The notes: a model not told the origin generated them from the letters alone. DNA of 64,000 nt from Thermoplasmata archaeon (GCA_027314915.1 DAHUZZ010000001.1:62001-126000); one strand, 5' to 3'. Counted from the stretch's first letter, positions 23,988 through 32,549 are shown. Numbers and translations are program-made.

Positions 23988-24605
23988 TTAACGTCGGGGG
24001 GCCACCACCCCCGGAGCCGGGGCCGCGAGCCGGGGGCGGGGCGCGCGCGTCCGCGCGATCACGGCGTAGGTCCCGACGTTCGTGCCCGCGGCCAGGCCGG
24101 TGCCCAGCGCGAAGAGCGCGTCCACGATCGCGAGCGCCACGCGGTAGGGCCGGGGGATCCCGGCGGGGTTCACGGGGAGCGGCCAGGGGAGCCCCCGGAG
24201 GACCACCAGGTGGAGCAGGGCCACGTGGCCGAGCAGGATCTGCTGGACGTAGATCTCGAGGAGCAGCAGGACGAGCCAGACGATCACCACGGTGGGGCTT
24301 CCGCGATACGCCCACCGTCCGCCCGGGTCCCGGAACACGCGCGTGGAGCGGAGGGTCAGGACGAACGCCGCATCCGCCGCCAGCGCCACGAGGAGGAGGT
24401 TCAGTACGACGAGCCAGGAGGCTCCGAGCGCGGCGGCGGTCTCCAGGACGAAGAAGAGGACGAGGTACAGTGCGGTGGTGGCGCCCATCAGCACCGGGCG
24501 GAACCGCACCCCCCGGGCCACGAGGTAGGCCCAGCCCAGGTAGAGGACCACGAGGGCTCCGAGGACGGCGAACGCCGCCAGCGGGGCCAGATGCACCACG
24601 TTCAT
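23988..24605 (-). CDS. Six-helix membrane protein, unknown
   Basis: This 205-residue protein has six hydrophobic segments and very short loops; the longest polar loop is RSTRVFRDPGGRWAYRGSP near residue 90. No family is recognised. ATG 24605 lies about 34 nt downstream of a TATA-like GGATAACCC (24636-24644); an earlier in-frame ATG at 24665 would lie upstream of that box. It lies, with the VOC gene, between the DUF58 operon and moxR on the opposite strand. Confidence 0.6.
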   Translation of the reverse strand: MNVVHLAPLAAFAVLGALVVLYLGWAYLVARGVRFRPVLMGATTALYLVLFFVLETAAALGASWLVVLNLLLVALAADAAFVLTLRSTRVFRDPGGRWAYRGSPTVVIVWLVLLLLEIYVQQILLGHVALLHLVVLRGLPWPLPVNPAGIPRPYRVALAIVDALFALGTGLAAGTNVGTYAVIARTRAPRPRLAAPAPGVVAPRR

Positions 24606-24724
24606 GGGGCCGACGCGCGGCGAGCGTGGGCGGGCGGATAACCCGCGGGGAAAGGACCGCACCATCGGGTCCGGCGGAGGGGCCCCCGGGCGCCGCGGGG
24701 ATCGGCCGCCGCGCGGGGGCGGTC

Positions 24725-24734
24725 ACTTATTTAG
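24725..24734 (+). promoter_or_regulatory. TATA box of moxR
   Basis: ACTTATTTAG is a strong AT-rich element. It predicts a transcript start near 24756, leaving a leader of about 16 nt to TTG 24772 or about 43 nt to ATG 24799. Confidence 0.5.
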
Positions 24735-24798
24735 CGTGGCGCCCGCGTCAGGGAACGGCGGGACGGTCTCGTTGAAGGGAACGGAAGCGCGGACGCTC

Positions 24799-25722
24799 AT
24801 GGACCGGGTCCGCGCGGCCGTCCACCAGGCGGTCGTCGGCCGGGATCTCGCGGTCGACCAGATCGCGACGGGGCTCCTCGCGGACGGCCACCTCCTCCTC
24901 GAGGACCTTCCCGGGCTCGGCAAGACCCTGCTCGCGAAGTCGTTCGCCCAGGCGCTCGGGCTCTCCTTCTCCCGGATCCAGTTCACGGCGGACCTCCTTC
25001 CGCACGACATCACCGGCGGCGAGGTCTTCGACGTGAAGCGCCAGGAGTTCTCCTTCCAGCCCGGACCGCTGTTCGCGCACCTCCTGCTCGCCGACGAGAT
25101 CAACCGGGCGCCCCCGAAGGTGCAGTCGGCGCTCCTCGAGGCGATGCAGGAGTTCCAGGTGACGAGCGAACGGGGGACCCACCCTCTCGAGCGGCCGTTC
25201 CTCGTGCTCGCGACCCAGAACCCCATCGAGCTCGAGGGCACCTACCCGCTCCCCGAGGCGCAGGTGGACCGGTTCCTCATGCGGATCTCGGTGGGGTACC
25301 CCTCGGGCCTCGAGGAGCAGACGATCCTGCGGCGCCGGCGGGAGCGGAAGGAGGACACCGCTACGGTCCCGAAGGTCCTGGACGTGGTGCGCTTCCTCGA
25401 GATGCAGCGGTCGGTCGAGGACGTGGAGATGGACCCGGCGATCGAGGAGTACGTCATCGCGCTCGTGACCGCGACCCGCAAGGACTCCCGCGTCGAGGTG
25501 GGGGCCTCCCCCCGGGGCTCGCTCGCCCTCCTCAAGCTCTCCCGCGCGCGGGCGGTGCTCGAGGGCCGGGACTACGTGGTCCCCGACGACGTGAAGTCGA
25601 CCGCCCTCGCGGGGCTCGCGCACCGGGTGGTGGTGAAGCCCGAGCCCTGGATCCGCGGGGTCCGGGGGCAGCAGGTGGTCGAGGCGGCGCTCGAGAGGAC
25701 CCCGGTCCCGAAGGTGGGCTGA
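24799..25722 (+). CDS. MoxR family AAA+ ATPase
   Basis: This hexameric AAA+ chaperone probably acts on the DUF58 vWA protein encoded upstream. The N-terminal helix AAVHQAVVGRDLAVDQI is followed by Walker A in LLLEDLPGLGKTLLAKS (a one-residue variant of the P-loop). Walker B with the helix-2 insert is LLLADEINRAPPKVQSALLE, sensor 1 is LVLATQNPIELEGTYPLPEAQ and the arginine finger is VDRFLMR. The lid domain has VGASPRGSLALLKLSRARA. The length of 307 residues from ATG 24799 suits the family; TTG 24772 is closer to the TATA box and would add nine residues. Confidence 0.92.
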   Translation: MDRVRAAVHQAVVGRDLAVDQIATGLLADGHLLLEDLPGLGKTLLAKSFAQALGLSFSRIQFTADLLPHDITGGEVFDVKRQEFSFQPGPLFAHLLLADEINRAPPKVQSALLEAMQEFQVTSERGTHPLERPFLVLATQNPIELEGTYPLPEAQVDRFLMRISVGYPSGLEEQTILRRRRERKEDTATVPKVLDVVRFLEMQRSVEDVEMDPAIEEYVIALVTATRKDSRVEVGASPRGSLALLKLSRARAVLEGRDYVVPDDVKSTALAGLAHRVVVKPEPWIRGVRGQQVVEAALERTPVPKVG

Positions 25723-25842
25723 TCCCCCTCCGGCCGGCGCGCGACGGTCCCCCGGGTCCGTCGGCGCGCGACGGGGGGGCGCCGAGCGAGGCGGCCGCAC
25801 GGGGTCGGCAAACGCTTTCAAGCCGCCCCCGGTCGCCGCCCC

Positions 25843-26799
25843 GTGGCCGACGACCGACCGCTGATCGTGGTGGCGGACGGGATCGACCAGGGCGCCGTCG
25901 CCGCGCTGAGCGAGGGTCCGTGCCGCGTCGTCGATGCGACGGCCGGCTTCGACTCCCTACGGCCCCATCTGGGCTCCGCCTGGGGGCTCATCGTCCGCAG
26001 CCGCACCAAGGTGACCCGCGAGATCCTGGGGCTCGCGCCGAACCTGAAGATCATCGCCCGCGCGGGGGTCGGCGTGGACAACATCGACATGAAGGCGGCG
26101 ACCGACCGCGGGGTGCTCGTCGTGAACGCTCCGGCGGCCGCGACCACCAGCGTCGCCGAGCTCAGCATCGCGCTCTACATCCTCCTGGTGCGGGATTTGC
26201 TCGGGCCCATCGGCGCGACCCGGTCCGGCGGGTGGCCCCGGGGGACCCACGGCCACGAGCTCGCGGGGACGACGGTGGGCTTCATCGGCTACGGCCGGAT
26301 CGCGCGCGAGATCGCGCGCCGGCTCCTCCCCTTCGGGGCGCGCCCGATCGCCCACGATCCCTTCCTCACGAGCTCGCCGGACGGGACGCCGCTCGTTCCC
26401 CTGGACGAGCTCCTCTCGACGTCGAACATCGTGAGCCTCCACGCCGCGCTCAGCGAGGAGAACCGCCACCTCATCGACGCCCCGCATATCGCCCGGATGC
26501 GCCGGGGCACCTACGTCGTCAACGTGGCGCGCGGGGCGCTCGTCGACGAGACCGCGCTCCTCGCCGCGCTGGACTCCGGGCAGCTCGCGGGGGCGGCGCT
26601 CGACGTCTACGAGGTCGAGCCGCCGGTCCGGGCGGAGCTCGTGCGCCATCCCAGGATCATCCCCACGCCCCACCTCGGCGCCTCGACGCACGAGGCGCAG
26701 CAGCGGGCCGGCTCCGACGTGGTCCAGGAGCTCCTCCGGGCCCTGAAGCGCGAACCCTTGAAGTACCCGGTGAACCCCGAGGTGATCGGGCGACCATGA
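25843..26799 (+). CDS. serA: D-3-phosphoglycerate dehydrogenase, short form without ACT domain
   Basis: This NAD-dependent 2-hydroxyacid dehydrogenase performs the first step of serine synthesis. The substrate domain shows [14 protein letters not shown] and [19 protein letters not shown]. The Rossmann loop is [14 protein letters not shown]. The catalytic triad is Arg in [13 protein letters not shown], Glu in LDVYEVEPP and His in [14 protein letters not shown]. At 318 residues it ends after the catalytic domain, with no ACT or ASB regulatory domain, so feedback by serine must differ. GTG 25843 lies 25 nt after a weak TATA-like CTTTCAAG. The stop overlaps the aminotransferase start as ATGA, making a serine operon. 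Confidence 0.88.
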   Translation: MADDRPLIVVADGIDQGAVAALSEGPCRVVDATAGFDSLRPHLGSAWGLIVRSRTKVTREILGLAPNLKIIARAGVGVDNIDMKAATDRGVLVVNAPAAATTSVAELSIALYILLVRDLLGPIGATRSGGWPRGTHGHELAGTTVGFIGYGRIAREIARRLLPFGARPIAHDPFLTSSPDGTPLVPLDELLSTSNIVSLHAALSEENRHLIDAPHIARMRRGTYVVNVARGALVDETALLAALDSGQLAGAALDVYEVEPPVRAELVRHPRIIPTPHLGASTHEAQQRAGSDVVQELLRALKREPLKYPVNPEVIGRP

Positions 26800-27938
26800 G
26801 CTTCGACCCCGAGACCGCCACCTTCCTCGTCGCCGGGCCGGTGCGGATCCACCCGCGGGTGCTCCGCGTCATGAGCACCTCGTCGCTGAACCACCGCGGC
26901 GAGTACTTCCACGGGGTCATGCGGGAGATCCAGGAGATGCTCCCGATGCTCTTCGACGCGAAGGGCCACCAGACGGTGCTCACGGGCAGCGGCTCCTCCG
27001 GGCTCGAGGCGATGTACTCGGGGCTCCTCGCGCGCGGCCGCCGGACGCTCGTCCTCTCGAACGGGAACTTCGGCGAGCGGAGCGACAAGATCGTCCGGAA
27101 GTACTGCGACCAGGTGACCACCCTCACCGCCCCCTGGGGCCAGCACCTTCCCGTCGACGCCGCCCTCGCCGAGATCGAGAAGGGGGATCTCCAGGCCGTC
27201 TGCGCCGTCTACAACGAGACGAGCGTCGGCCTCCGGAACGATCTCGCCCGGATCGCCCCCGCAATCCGCCGGTCGGGCGCGCTCTTCCTGGTCGACGGGA
27301 TCAGCGCCATCGCCGGCATCCCGACCCCGATCGACGAGTGGGGGATCGACTGCGTCGTCGCGGGCAGCCAGAAGGGGCTCGCCGCGCCCGCCGGGCTCGC
27401 GATGCTCCACCTCTCCGACCGCGCCCGGCAGGCGCTCCATCCGGGCACCTTCTACCTCGACCTCATCGAGCACTTCAAGAGCGGCGAGAAGAACGACACG
27501 CCCTGGACCCCGGCGGTCCCGCTCTTCCTCGCGCTCCGCGAGGCGCTCCTCCTGCTCCGGGAGGAGGGGCTCGCGGCCCGGCTCGAGCGGACCCGGCAGC
27601 TCGCCGAGGCCACGCGCGCCGCCGCGGCCGCGATCGGCCTCGAGCTGTTCCCCGATCCCGCCTACGCCTCGGACACCGTCACCGCGCTCAAGAACCCGAG
27701 CGGGCTCGGCGATCCGGAGATCCGCAAGGTCCTCCAGAACCGCTACAACGTGCTGCTCCAGGGGGGCCAGGGCGCCCTCACGGGCAAGATCTTCCGGATC
27801 GGGCACATGGGGATCGCGAGCTGGGCGGACCTGCTCGTCACCTTCGCCGGGCTCGAGCGCATCCTGGCCAAGGCCGGCCGTCGCGAGCGCCCGGGCGCCG
27901 CCGTGACGGCGATCGCCGAACGGATGCCGGCGGCCTAG
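26796..27938 (+). CDS. Class V aminotransferase (serine-glyoxylate / phosphoserine type)
   Basis: This 380-residue PLP enzyme of the SGAT/AGXT group has FLVAGPVRIHPRVLRVMST at the N-terminus. The cofactor loop TGSGSSGLEAMYSGL, LFLVDGISAIAGIP with the PLP-binding Asp, and VVAGSQKGLAAPAG with the Schiff-base Lys follow. In archaea such enzymes replace SerC as phosphoserine aminotransferase. Coupling to serA by an ATGA overlap makes that the best reading; alanine-glyoxylate or serine-pyruvate activity is the alternative. Confidence 0.85.
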   Translation: MSFDPETATFLVAGPVRIHPRVLRVMSTSSLNHRGEYFHGVMREIQEMLPMLFDAKGHQTVLTGSGSSGLEAMYSGLLARGRRTLVLSNGNFGERSDKIVRKYCDQVTTLTAPWGQHLPVDAALAEIEKGDLQAVCAVYNETSVGLRNDLARIAPAIRRSGALFLVDGISAIAGIPTPIDEWGIDCVVAGSQKGLAAPAGLAMLHLSDRARQALHPGTFYLDLIEHFKSGEKNDTPWTPAVPLFLALREALLLLREEGLAARLERTRQLAEATRAAAAAIGLELFPDPAYASDTVTALKNPSGLGDPEIRKVLQNRYNVLLQGGQGALTGKIFRIGHMGIASWADLLVTFAGLERILAKAGRRERPGAAVTAIAERMPAA

Positions 27939-27945
27939 ATCCCCG

Positions 27946-28377
27946 TCAGATGTCCACGATGACCCGGGCCCGCCCGCGGTCGAGGTCGATCGTGAGCCGG
28001 TGGAAGGTGATCGCCTTCACCTCCTTCCGACGCGGGTGACGGTCGGGGTCGAACCGTTCCCCCCGGACCGTCGCCACGACGGCGGTCGGGGGGTCGCCGA
28101 CCGGCCGGGCCCGGATCTCCCGCACCAGGAACCCCTCGCCCTGCTGCAGGAGCAAGAGTTCGCCGAGCCAGGCCACCACGAGCGCCGCCGGGTCGGCGCC
28201 GTTCGCCCGGACGGTCCGTTCCTCGATCGGGCGGACCGTCCTCAGGTCGGTGATGAGCGCCACGAGGCCGAGCCCGAGCGCCTCGAAGAGGGCGGCCGGG
28301 TCCTCCCCCGAGGCCCAGATCCCCACGTCCGCCGTGGTCGGGAAGCTCCCCCAGCGACGGCGAACGAGCCCCGCCAC
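27946..28377 (-). CDS. Archease, RtcB ligase activator
   Basis: This small activator protein speeds guanylylation and multiple turnover of the RNA ligase RtcB in tRNA splicing. TTADVGIWASGEDPAALFEA gives the metal-binding Asp and first helix. ALITDLRTV, the VVAWLGELLLL helix, EVKAITFHRL and the final RARVIVDI with terminal Asp complete the fold. The length of 143 residues is standard. GTG 28377 lies 26 nt from a TATA element shared with the divergent GT2 gene. RtcB is not in this window. It is convergent with the aminotransferase, 7 nt away. Confidence 0.9.
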   Translation of the reverse strand: MAGLVRRRWGSFPTTADVGIWASGEDPAALFEALGLGLVALITDLRTVRPIEERTVRANGADPAALVVAWLGELLLLQQGEGFLVREIRARPVGDPPTAVVATVRGERFDPDRHPRRKEVKAITFHRLTIDLDRGRARVIVDI

Positions 28378-28398
28378 CCTCGCCCGGAGCCCCCAAGG

Positions 28399-28409
28399 GG
28401 ATTAAGCGG
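28399..28409. promoter_or_regulatory. Shared bidirectional TATA element (archease / GT2)
   Basis: GGATTAAGCGG is centred 26 nt from the leftward GTG 28377 and about 34 nt from the rightward ATG 28437. Confidence 0.5.
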
Positions 28410-28436
28410 GTGGGCCCCCTTCCGGGACCGAAGCCC

Positions 28437-29213
28437 ATGCGGGCCACGTTGATCGTCCCGACCCTCAACGAGGGGGCGTCCATCGGGCGCGTCCTCCGCT
28501 CCTTCCGCGAGGCCGCGGAGGCCGCGAACCGCACGCTCTTCCGCACGGAACCGATCGAGTGGGAGGTCTTCGTCGTGGACGGCACCTCCACCGACGACAC
28601 CGTCGCGCAGGCCCGGGCCCAGGGGGCGACGGTGATCGAGGAACGGAGGCGCGGCTACGGCCGGGCCTACCGCACCGGCTTCGCGCGGGCGACGGGCGAG
28701 TTCATCGGCACGCTCGACGGGGACGGGACGTACCCCGGGGAGCGGATCCCCGAGTTCCTGCGGAAGCTCCTGGACGAGCATCTCGACTTCATCTCCGGCG
28801 ACCGGCTCAGCACCCTCGACCGGAAGGCGATGACGACCGAGCACCGGATCGGGAACCGCGTGCTGAACCTGATCGCGCGGATCGCCTACCACCGCTACCT
28901 CCGGTCCCTCCCCGGGCGGACCCTCCGGGACAGCCAGAGCGGCATGTGGGTCTTCCGGCGGTCCATCCTGGAGAAGCTCCAGATCAACGAGGACGGGATG
29001 ACCCTGAGCGAGGAGCTCAAGCTCGAGGTCCTGATCCGCGGCTACCGGTTCCTCGAGATCCCGATCCGGTACGCCGAGCGATGGGGTGCCCCCAAGCTCT
29101 CGACGTGGAAGGACGGCCAGAAGAACCTGACCTTCCTGCTCCGGAAGCGGCTCGCGCTCCACCGCGAGCTCCAGCTCGCGGCCTCGCTGCCGCGCCCCGA
29201 GCGGATCCCCTAG
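28437..29213 (+). CDS. GT2 family glycosyltransferase (dolichyl-phosphate sugar synthase-like)
   Basis: This 258-residue inverting GT-A enzyme opens MRATLIVPTLNEGASIGRVL and continues with the nucleotide-binding WEVFVVDGTSTDDTVAQAR. RRRGYGRAYRTGFARATGEF precedes the metal motif GTLDGDGTYPGE. An acceptor-side SQSGMWVFRR is also present. No transmembrane segment follows, so it resembles soluble DPM1-like synthases. It would transfer a sugar to a lipid carrier for glycosylation, which fits the sequon-rich surface proteins encoded here. It is leaderless or nearly so from the shared TATA element. Confidence 0.85.
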   Translation: MRATLIVPTLNEGASIGRVLRSFREAAEAANRTLFRTEPIEWEVFVVDGTSTDDTVAQARAQGATVIEERRRGYGRAYRTGFARATGEFIGTLDGDGTYPGERIPEFLRKLLDEHLDFISGDRLSTLDRKAMTTEHRIGNRVLNLIARIAYHRYLRSLPGRTLRDSQSGMWVFRRSILEKLQINEDGMTLSEELKLEVLIRGYRFLEIPIRYAERWGAPKLSTWKDGQKNLTFLLRKRLALHRELQLAASLPRPERIP

Positions 29214-29271
29214 GACCGCTCCCCCGGCCCCGCCGCGCGGCGGAGGGACGCCGACGGCGTCGCGTCGGGTC

Positions 29272-29931
29272 CTAGGGGGTGAAGTCGTCGAGGAAGCGCC
29301 ACCACCCGGTCATCGCCCGCTCGGCGGCCGCGAGCGCCTCGTTCCGCGCCCGGGGGTGGCCCTGGAGCTCCCGGCGCAGGAGCTTGCGCTCCGCGCCGGA
29401 GTGGGCGACGTCGGCATCGGTGTGGACCCGGAAGAACTCGTGCGCCTGGGGATCGGTGATGTGGTAGTTCTCGCGGAGCCCGCGGGACTTCTCCGCCGCC
29501 ACCTCCGGGAAGATCGATTCGTAGCTGTAGAGCGCCCCGAGCGCCTCGGGCGCCGTGCCGTCGAACGTCATCCGCTCGTAGGCCCGCCTCAGGCTCGCGG
29601 TCGTCGGCCGGGGCCGGCTCCGCACGACGGCGTCGCGGCGCACCCCGATCGAGTTCGCGAACTGGAGCCACAGCTCCGGGTGGGTCGGGTCCCGGCCCTC
29701 CTCGTCGATCAGGTTCTCGAGCAGGACCCGGCGGCCCACGGGGTCGGTGAGCTTCGAGTAGGCGCTCGCGACGTACCGGGGGAACTCCCGCTCGAAGTGG
29801 TAGTACTGCTTCGCGTACTCCCGGAGGTTCTCCATCGGAAGCTCGCCCGAGCTCCAGGCCCGGTAGAAGGGGTGCTTCAGCAGGTGGCGGGCTCGGATCG
29901 CAGCGTCGAGCTCGGGGATCCCGTCGGGCAT
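29272..29931 (-). CDS. CADD/PqqC-like self-sacrificing diiron oxygenase, candidate p-aminobenzoate synthase
   Basis: This 219-residue heme-oxygenase-fold protein resembles chlamydial CADD. Metal ligands reported for CADD (E81, H88, E142, H174, D178, H181) align at a constant offset of -4 as E77, H84, E138, H170, D174 and H177, the last three in HTDADVAH. The Lys essential in CADD (K152) is K148, and the candidate sacrificed tyrosines Y27 and Y43 are Y23 and Y39. CADD makes p-aminobenzoate from its own Tyr and Lys. Here it could supply folate or methanopterin synthesis. TATA CCTTTAGGAA is 28 nt before ATG 29931. The alternative is another PqqC/TenA-like enzyme. Confidence 0.8.
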   Translation of the reverse strand: MPDGIPELDAAIRARHLLKHPFYRAWSSGELPMENLREYAKQYYHFEREFPRYVASAYSKLTDPVGRRVLLENLIDEEGRDPTHPELWLQFANSIGVRRDAVVRSRPRPTTASLRRAYERMTFDGTAPEALGALYSYESIFPEVAAEKSRGLRENYHITDPQAHEFFRVHTDADVAHSGAERKLLRRELQGHPRARNEALAAAERAMTGWWRFLDDFTP

Positions 29932-30001
29932 GGGGTGCCCACGGCGGGGACGTTCCTAAAGGTTTGCCGCGGGGGGGGCCGGTTCCGTGCGGCGCGCGCA
30001 A

Positions 30002-30154
30002 CTAGGCGGTCTTCCCGGACCGCTCGCGGGACTTGACCCGGAGCCCGTGGTAGCCGCACTTCCGGCACTGGACCGCCTTCGGGGGATTGCGGGCGGAGCA
30101 GTTCATGCAGATCTTCTTCATGAGGAGCCGGTTCACGGCCTCGGGGAACGGCAT
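30002..30154 (-). CDS. rpl40e: Large-subunit ribosomal protein L40e
   Basis: This is a 50-residue zinc-ribbon ribosomal protein. It begins [20 protein letters not shown], has the second Cys pair in [10 protein letters not shown], and ends in a basic tail. The two C-x2-C pairs bind one zinc, as in archaeal and eukaryotic eL40. The length matches the family. ATG 30154 is leaderless, with a perfect TATA element at 30178-30190 located inside the 3' end of the upstream O-methyltransferase gene. Confidence 0.95.
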   Translation of the reverse strand: MPFPEAVNRLLMKKICMNCSARNPPKAVQCRKCGYHGLRVKSRERSGKTA

Positions 30155-30177
30155 GGGAGCGCCGCCGGACCTTGGGC

Positions 30178-30190
30178 TCCCTATAAAGCC
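30178..30190 (-). promoter_or_regulatory. TATA box of rpl40e
   Basis: On the minus strand this reads GGCTTTATAGGG, centred about 28 nt before ATG 30154. It overlaps the TAG stop of the O-methyltransferase gene. Confidence 0.65.
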
Positions 30191-30882
30191 TTGACGTTCC
30201 GGGCGTCGTCCGGGCCGCGGACCCGGGCCAGGGCGAAGCCGTCGTGGTGCTTCGCCCCCACCGTCTGGATGATGGTCGCGTCCACGCGGGGATCGCGACC
30301 CATCCGCTCGAGGGCCTCGCGGGTCGAGAGGACGTTCGGGTCCGTGGAGCGGGGGTCCGCGACCTCCCCGCGCCGGACGGCGTTGTCGATGAGGATCAGC
30401 GTGCCCGGATGCGCGAGCGCGAGCGCCCGGTCGTAGTAGGCCGGTCCGTTCGGCTTGTCGGCGTCGATGAAGACGAGGTCGAAGGTCCGACCGTCGGAGA
30501 CCATCCGGTCGAGCGAGCCGAGGGCCGGCCCGAGCCGGATCTCCACCACGTCGGTGAGGCCCGCCCGCGCCAGGTTCGCCCGGGCCACCTCGGCATGCCG
30601 GGGGTTGATCTCGAGCGTGACGAGCTGGCCGTCCGCCGGGAGCGCGCGGCCGAGCCAGATCGTGCTGTAGCCACCCAGCGTGCCGATCTCGAGGATGCGG
30701 CGGGCCCCGATCGACCGCGCGAACAGGTGGAGGAGCCGGCCCTGGAGCGGGGAGACCTGGATCGACGGGAGCCCCGCGGAGGCCGAGTCGCGCAGCGCGG
30801 CCACGAGCGGCTCGTCGTCCGGGGGCAGGAGCCCCTCGAGGAAGTGGTCGACGCGCCCGAAGAACTCGTCCGGGTCGCTCAC
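30181..30882 (-). CDS. SAM-dependent O-methyltransferase (caffeoyl-CoA/catechol OMT-like)
   Basis: This 233-residue class I methyltransferase has a helical N-terminal cap, motif I in [20 protein letters not shown], the acidic [20 protein letters not shown], and the metal/substrate motif [37 protein letters not shown] and [20 protein letters not shown] close the fold. The Asp in FIDAD and the DN pair are the divalent-cation ligands. The substrate is unknown. GTG 30882 overlaps the DNA methyltransferase stop (GTGA), so the two are one operon. Confidence 0.85.
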   Translation of the reverse strand: MSDPDEFFGRVDHFLEGLLPPDDEPLVAALRDSASAGLPSIQVSPLQGRLLHLFARSIGARRILEIGTLGGYSTIWLGRALPADGQLVTLEINPRHAEVARANLARAGLTDVVEIRLGPALGSLDRMVSDGRTFDLVFIDADKPNGPAYYDRALALAHPGTLILIDNAVRRGEVADPRSTDPNVLSTREALERMGRDPRVDATIIQTVGAKHHDGFALARVRGPDDARNVKAL

Positions 30883-31811
30883 GCCGCCGGCCCCCTCCGG
30901 TGCGCGCGCACCTTCGACCGCTCCGACGGCTTGGTCCGCCGCCCCCGGGGGAGCGGACCGGCGAGCCGCCGCTCGGCCGCGTCGCAGTACGCCCGGCTCC
31001 GGTCGATGTGCACGAAGTGCCGGCCGAGCTGCCGGGCGACGCAGGCGACCGTCCCGGTCCCCCCGAACATGTCGAGGACCACGTTGCCGCGGTAGGTAAA
31101 GTAGAGCAGGAGCCGCCGGATGAGCTCCTCGGGGAACGCCGCCGGGTGGTCCGCGTGGTGGGCGGTCACCGGGGCGATCTTCCAGAGCCCGTCCGACCAG
31201 GCGACGAACTCCTCCGAGCGGATGTCGGCGAGCTCGGCGTCGCCCAGCAGCTTCCAGCTCTCCTTGTGGAAGAGCAGCACGTACTCCCAGGAGGGGATGA
31301 TGTGCGGATGCCGGGGGCTCCGGAAGCTGCCCCACGCGGTCCGCTTCGCGGTCATGTTCTGCTTGTACCAGATGATCTCCGTCCGGGGCGTGAGCCCGGC
31401 CCGCTCGACATCGTGGGAGAGGTCCATGTGCACCGGACGGTACTGCGCGATGCTCGTGGGGGCGATGTTGAGGGCGAACCTCCCGCCGGGCACCAGCACC
31501 CGGGCGGTCTCCCGCCAGACGCGCGAGAGCCAGTCCCGGTAGCTCCGGTACTCGAGGAGGTCCTCGTAGTCCACGTATCCGGCCCCCACGTTGTAGGGGG
31601 GGGAGGTGATGGCCATGTGGATCGAATCGCTGGGCAGGCCCCGCATCTGCTCGAGCACGTCGCCGCAGAGGATCCGGTCCCGCCACGCCTCGGCGGAGGA
31701 GCCGTGCGCCGGCGCTTCCGTCGCGACGACCGCGCCGTCGGGCGGCGGCCCGGCCGGTCCGCGCCCGAACGTCGGGGGCTTCGACGGGGTCTGGCTCGCG
31801 ATGGGGGCCAC
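30879..31811 (-). CDS. DNA methyltransferase, beta-class order (N6-adenine or N4-cytosine), no cognate nuclease nearby
   Basis: This 310-residue amino-methyltransferase has catalytic motif IV TSPPYN at about 69-74 and the SAM motif [19 protein letters not shown] at about 245-263, the beta-class order. Between them is a target-recognition region. [19 protein letters not shown] is the classical PF01555 context. The N-terminal 40 residues are Pro/Ala-rich and dispensable-looking. GTG 31811 was chosen because a TATA element at 31832-31840 is 25 nt upstream; in-frame GTGs at 31856 and 31862 lie upstream of that box. No restriction endonuclease is encoded within 10 kb, so it is an orphan, regulatory or protective enzyme. 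Confidence 0.85.
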   Translation of the reverse strand: MAPIASQTPSKPPTFGRGPAGPPPDGAVVATEAPAHGSSAEAWRDRILCGDVLEQMRGLPSDSIHMAITSPPYNVGAGYVDYEDLLEYRSYRDWLSRVWRETARVLVPGGRFALNIAPTSIAQYRPVHMDLSHDVERAGLTPRTEIIWYKQNMTAKRTAWGSFRSPRHPHIIPSWEYVLLFHKESWKLLGDAELADIRSEEFVAWSDGLWKIAPVTAHHADHPAAFPEELIRRLLLYFTYRGNVVLDMFGGTGTVACVARQLGRHFVHIDRSRAYCDAAERRLAGPLPRGRRTKPSERSKVRAHRRGPAA

Positions 31812-31831
31812 CGACCGGGCCAGCCGGTCCC

Positions 31832-31848
31832 GGATATTAGAGCGCTCT
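31832..31848. promoter_or_regulatory. TATA element plus 10-bp palindrome at the DNA methyltransferase promoter
   Basis: On the minus strand CTAATATCC is the TATA box for GTG 31811. It abuts the perfect palindrome AGAGCGCTCT (31839-31848), a good candidate operator or methylation target. Confidence 0.5.
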
Positions 31849-31868
31849 ACCGGCACGGGCACCCCGCA

Positions 31869-31881
31869 AGGTTGGTAAGCG
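31869..31881 (+). promoter_or_regulatory. TATA-like box of the AMMECR1 gene
   Basis: GGTTGGTAAGCGG is centred about 28 nt before ATG 31905. Confidence 0.4.
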
Positions 31882-31904
31882 GCCCCGTGCGTCCCGTGGA
31901 CGGA

Positions 31905-32549
31905 ATGGCCACCACCGCGGAGACCCCGCCCGGCCCGCTCCCGCCGGTGGCCGGCGCCCTCGCCGTCGCGTGGGCGCGGCGCGCCCTGGCCGCCGCGCTC
32001 CAGGGTCGTCGGGTCGCCGAGGCGGCGCTCGCGGAGGAGGGCCCGACCTCCGCCGTCCTCGACGCCCCGCGCGGCGTCTTCGTCACGCTGCGGAGCTTCC
32101 CCGACCGGCAGCTGCGGGGATGCGTGGGGTTCCCCCGCGCCTCCTATCCGCTCCGGACCGCCGTCGCGCGCGCCGCCGTGGCGGCCGGGCTGGACGATCC
32201 GCGGTTCCCCCCGGTCGGCCTCGAGGAGCTCGATCGCCTCGTCGTGGAGGTCTCCCTCCTCACGGAGCCCGCGCCCCTCGACGAGGCCCGCCGGGAGGAG
32301 TGGCCCGAGCTCATCCAGGTCGGGCGGCACGGGCTCATCGTGGAGGAGCGTAACCACGGTGGGCTCCTCCTGCCGCAGGTCGCCCCGGAGCAGGGCTGGG
32401 ACTCCCGGGAGTTCCTGGCGGGCACCTGCGAGAAGGCCGGTCTCCCCCCCGGGGCGTGGCGACGGCCCGGCGTGCGGGTCCTCACCTTCGAGGCGCTCGT
32501 CTTCGAGGAGGAGCGTCCCGCCGCCGCCGCCCGCCCGCGCGCCGGTTAG
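31905..32549 (+). CDS. AMMECR1 domain protein
   Basis: This 214-residue protein carries the universally conserved AMMECR1 motif as RQLRGCVGFPRASYPL (usually LRGCIGT). FPPVGLEELDRLVVEVSLLT and HGLIVEERNHGGLLLPQVAPEQGW follow, then EFLAGTCEKAGLPPGAWRRPGVRVLTFEALVFEE. The fold is known but the biochemical role in archaea is not; it often co-occurs with MEMO-like and radical-SAM proteins. A Pro/Ala-rich N-terminus of about 15 residues precedes the domain. The 3' end overlaps the convergent ileS stop by 4 nt. Confidence 0.9.
   Translation: MATTAETPPGPLPPVAGALAVAWARRALAAALQGRRVAEAALAEEGPTSAVLDAPRGVFVTLRSFPDRQLRGCVGFPRASYPLRTAVARAAVAAGLDDPRFPPVGLEELDRLVVEVSLLTEPAPLDEARREEWPELIQVGRHGLIVEERNHGGLLLPQVAPEQGWDSREFLAGTCEKAGLPPGAWRRPGVRVLTFEALVFEEERPAAAARPRAG

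Noticed and set aside
30879..31811. Restriction-modification system
   Set aside because: Only the methyltransferase is recognisable; neighbours are an O-methyltransferase and AMMECR1, and no nuclease motif was found nearby.
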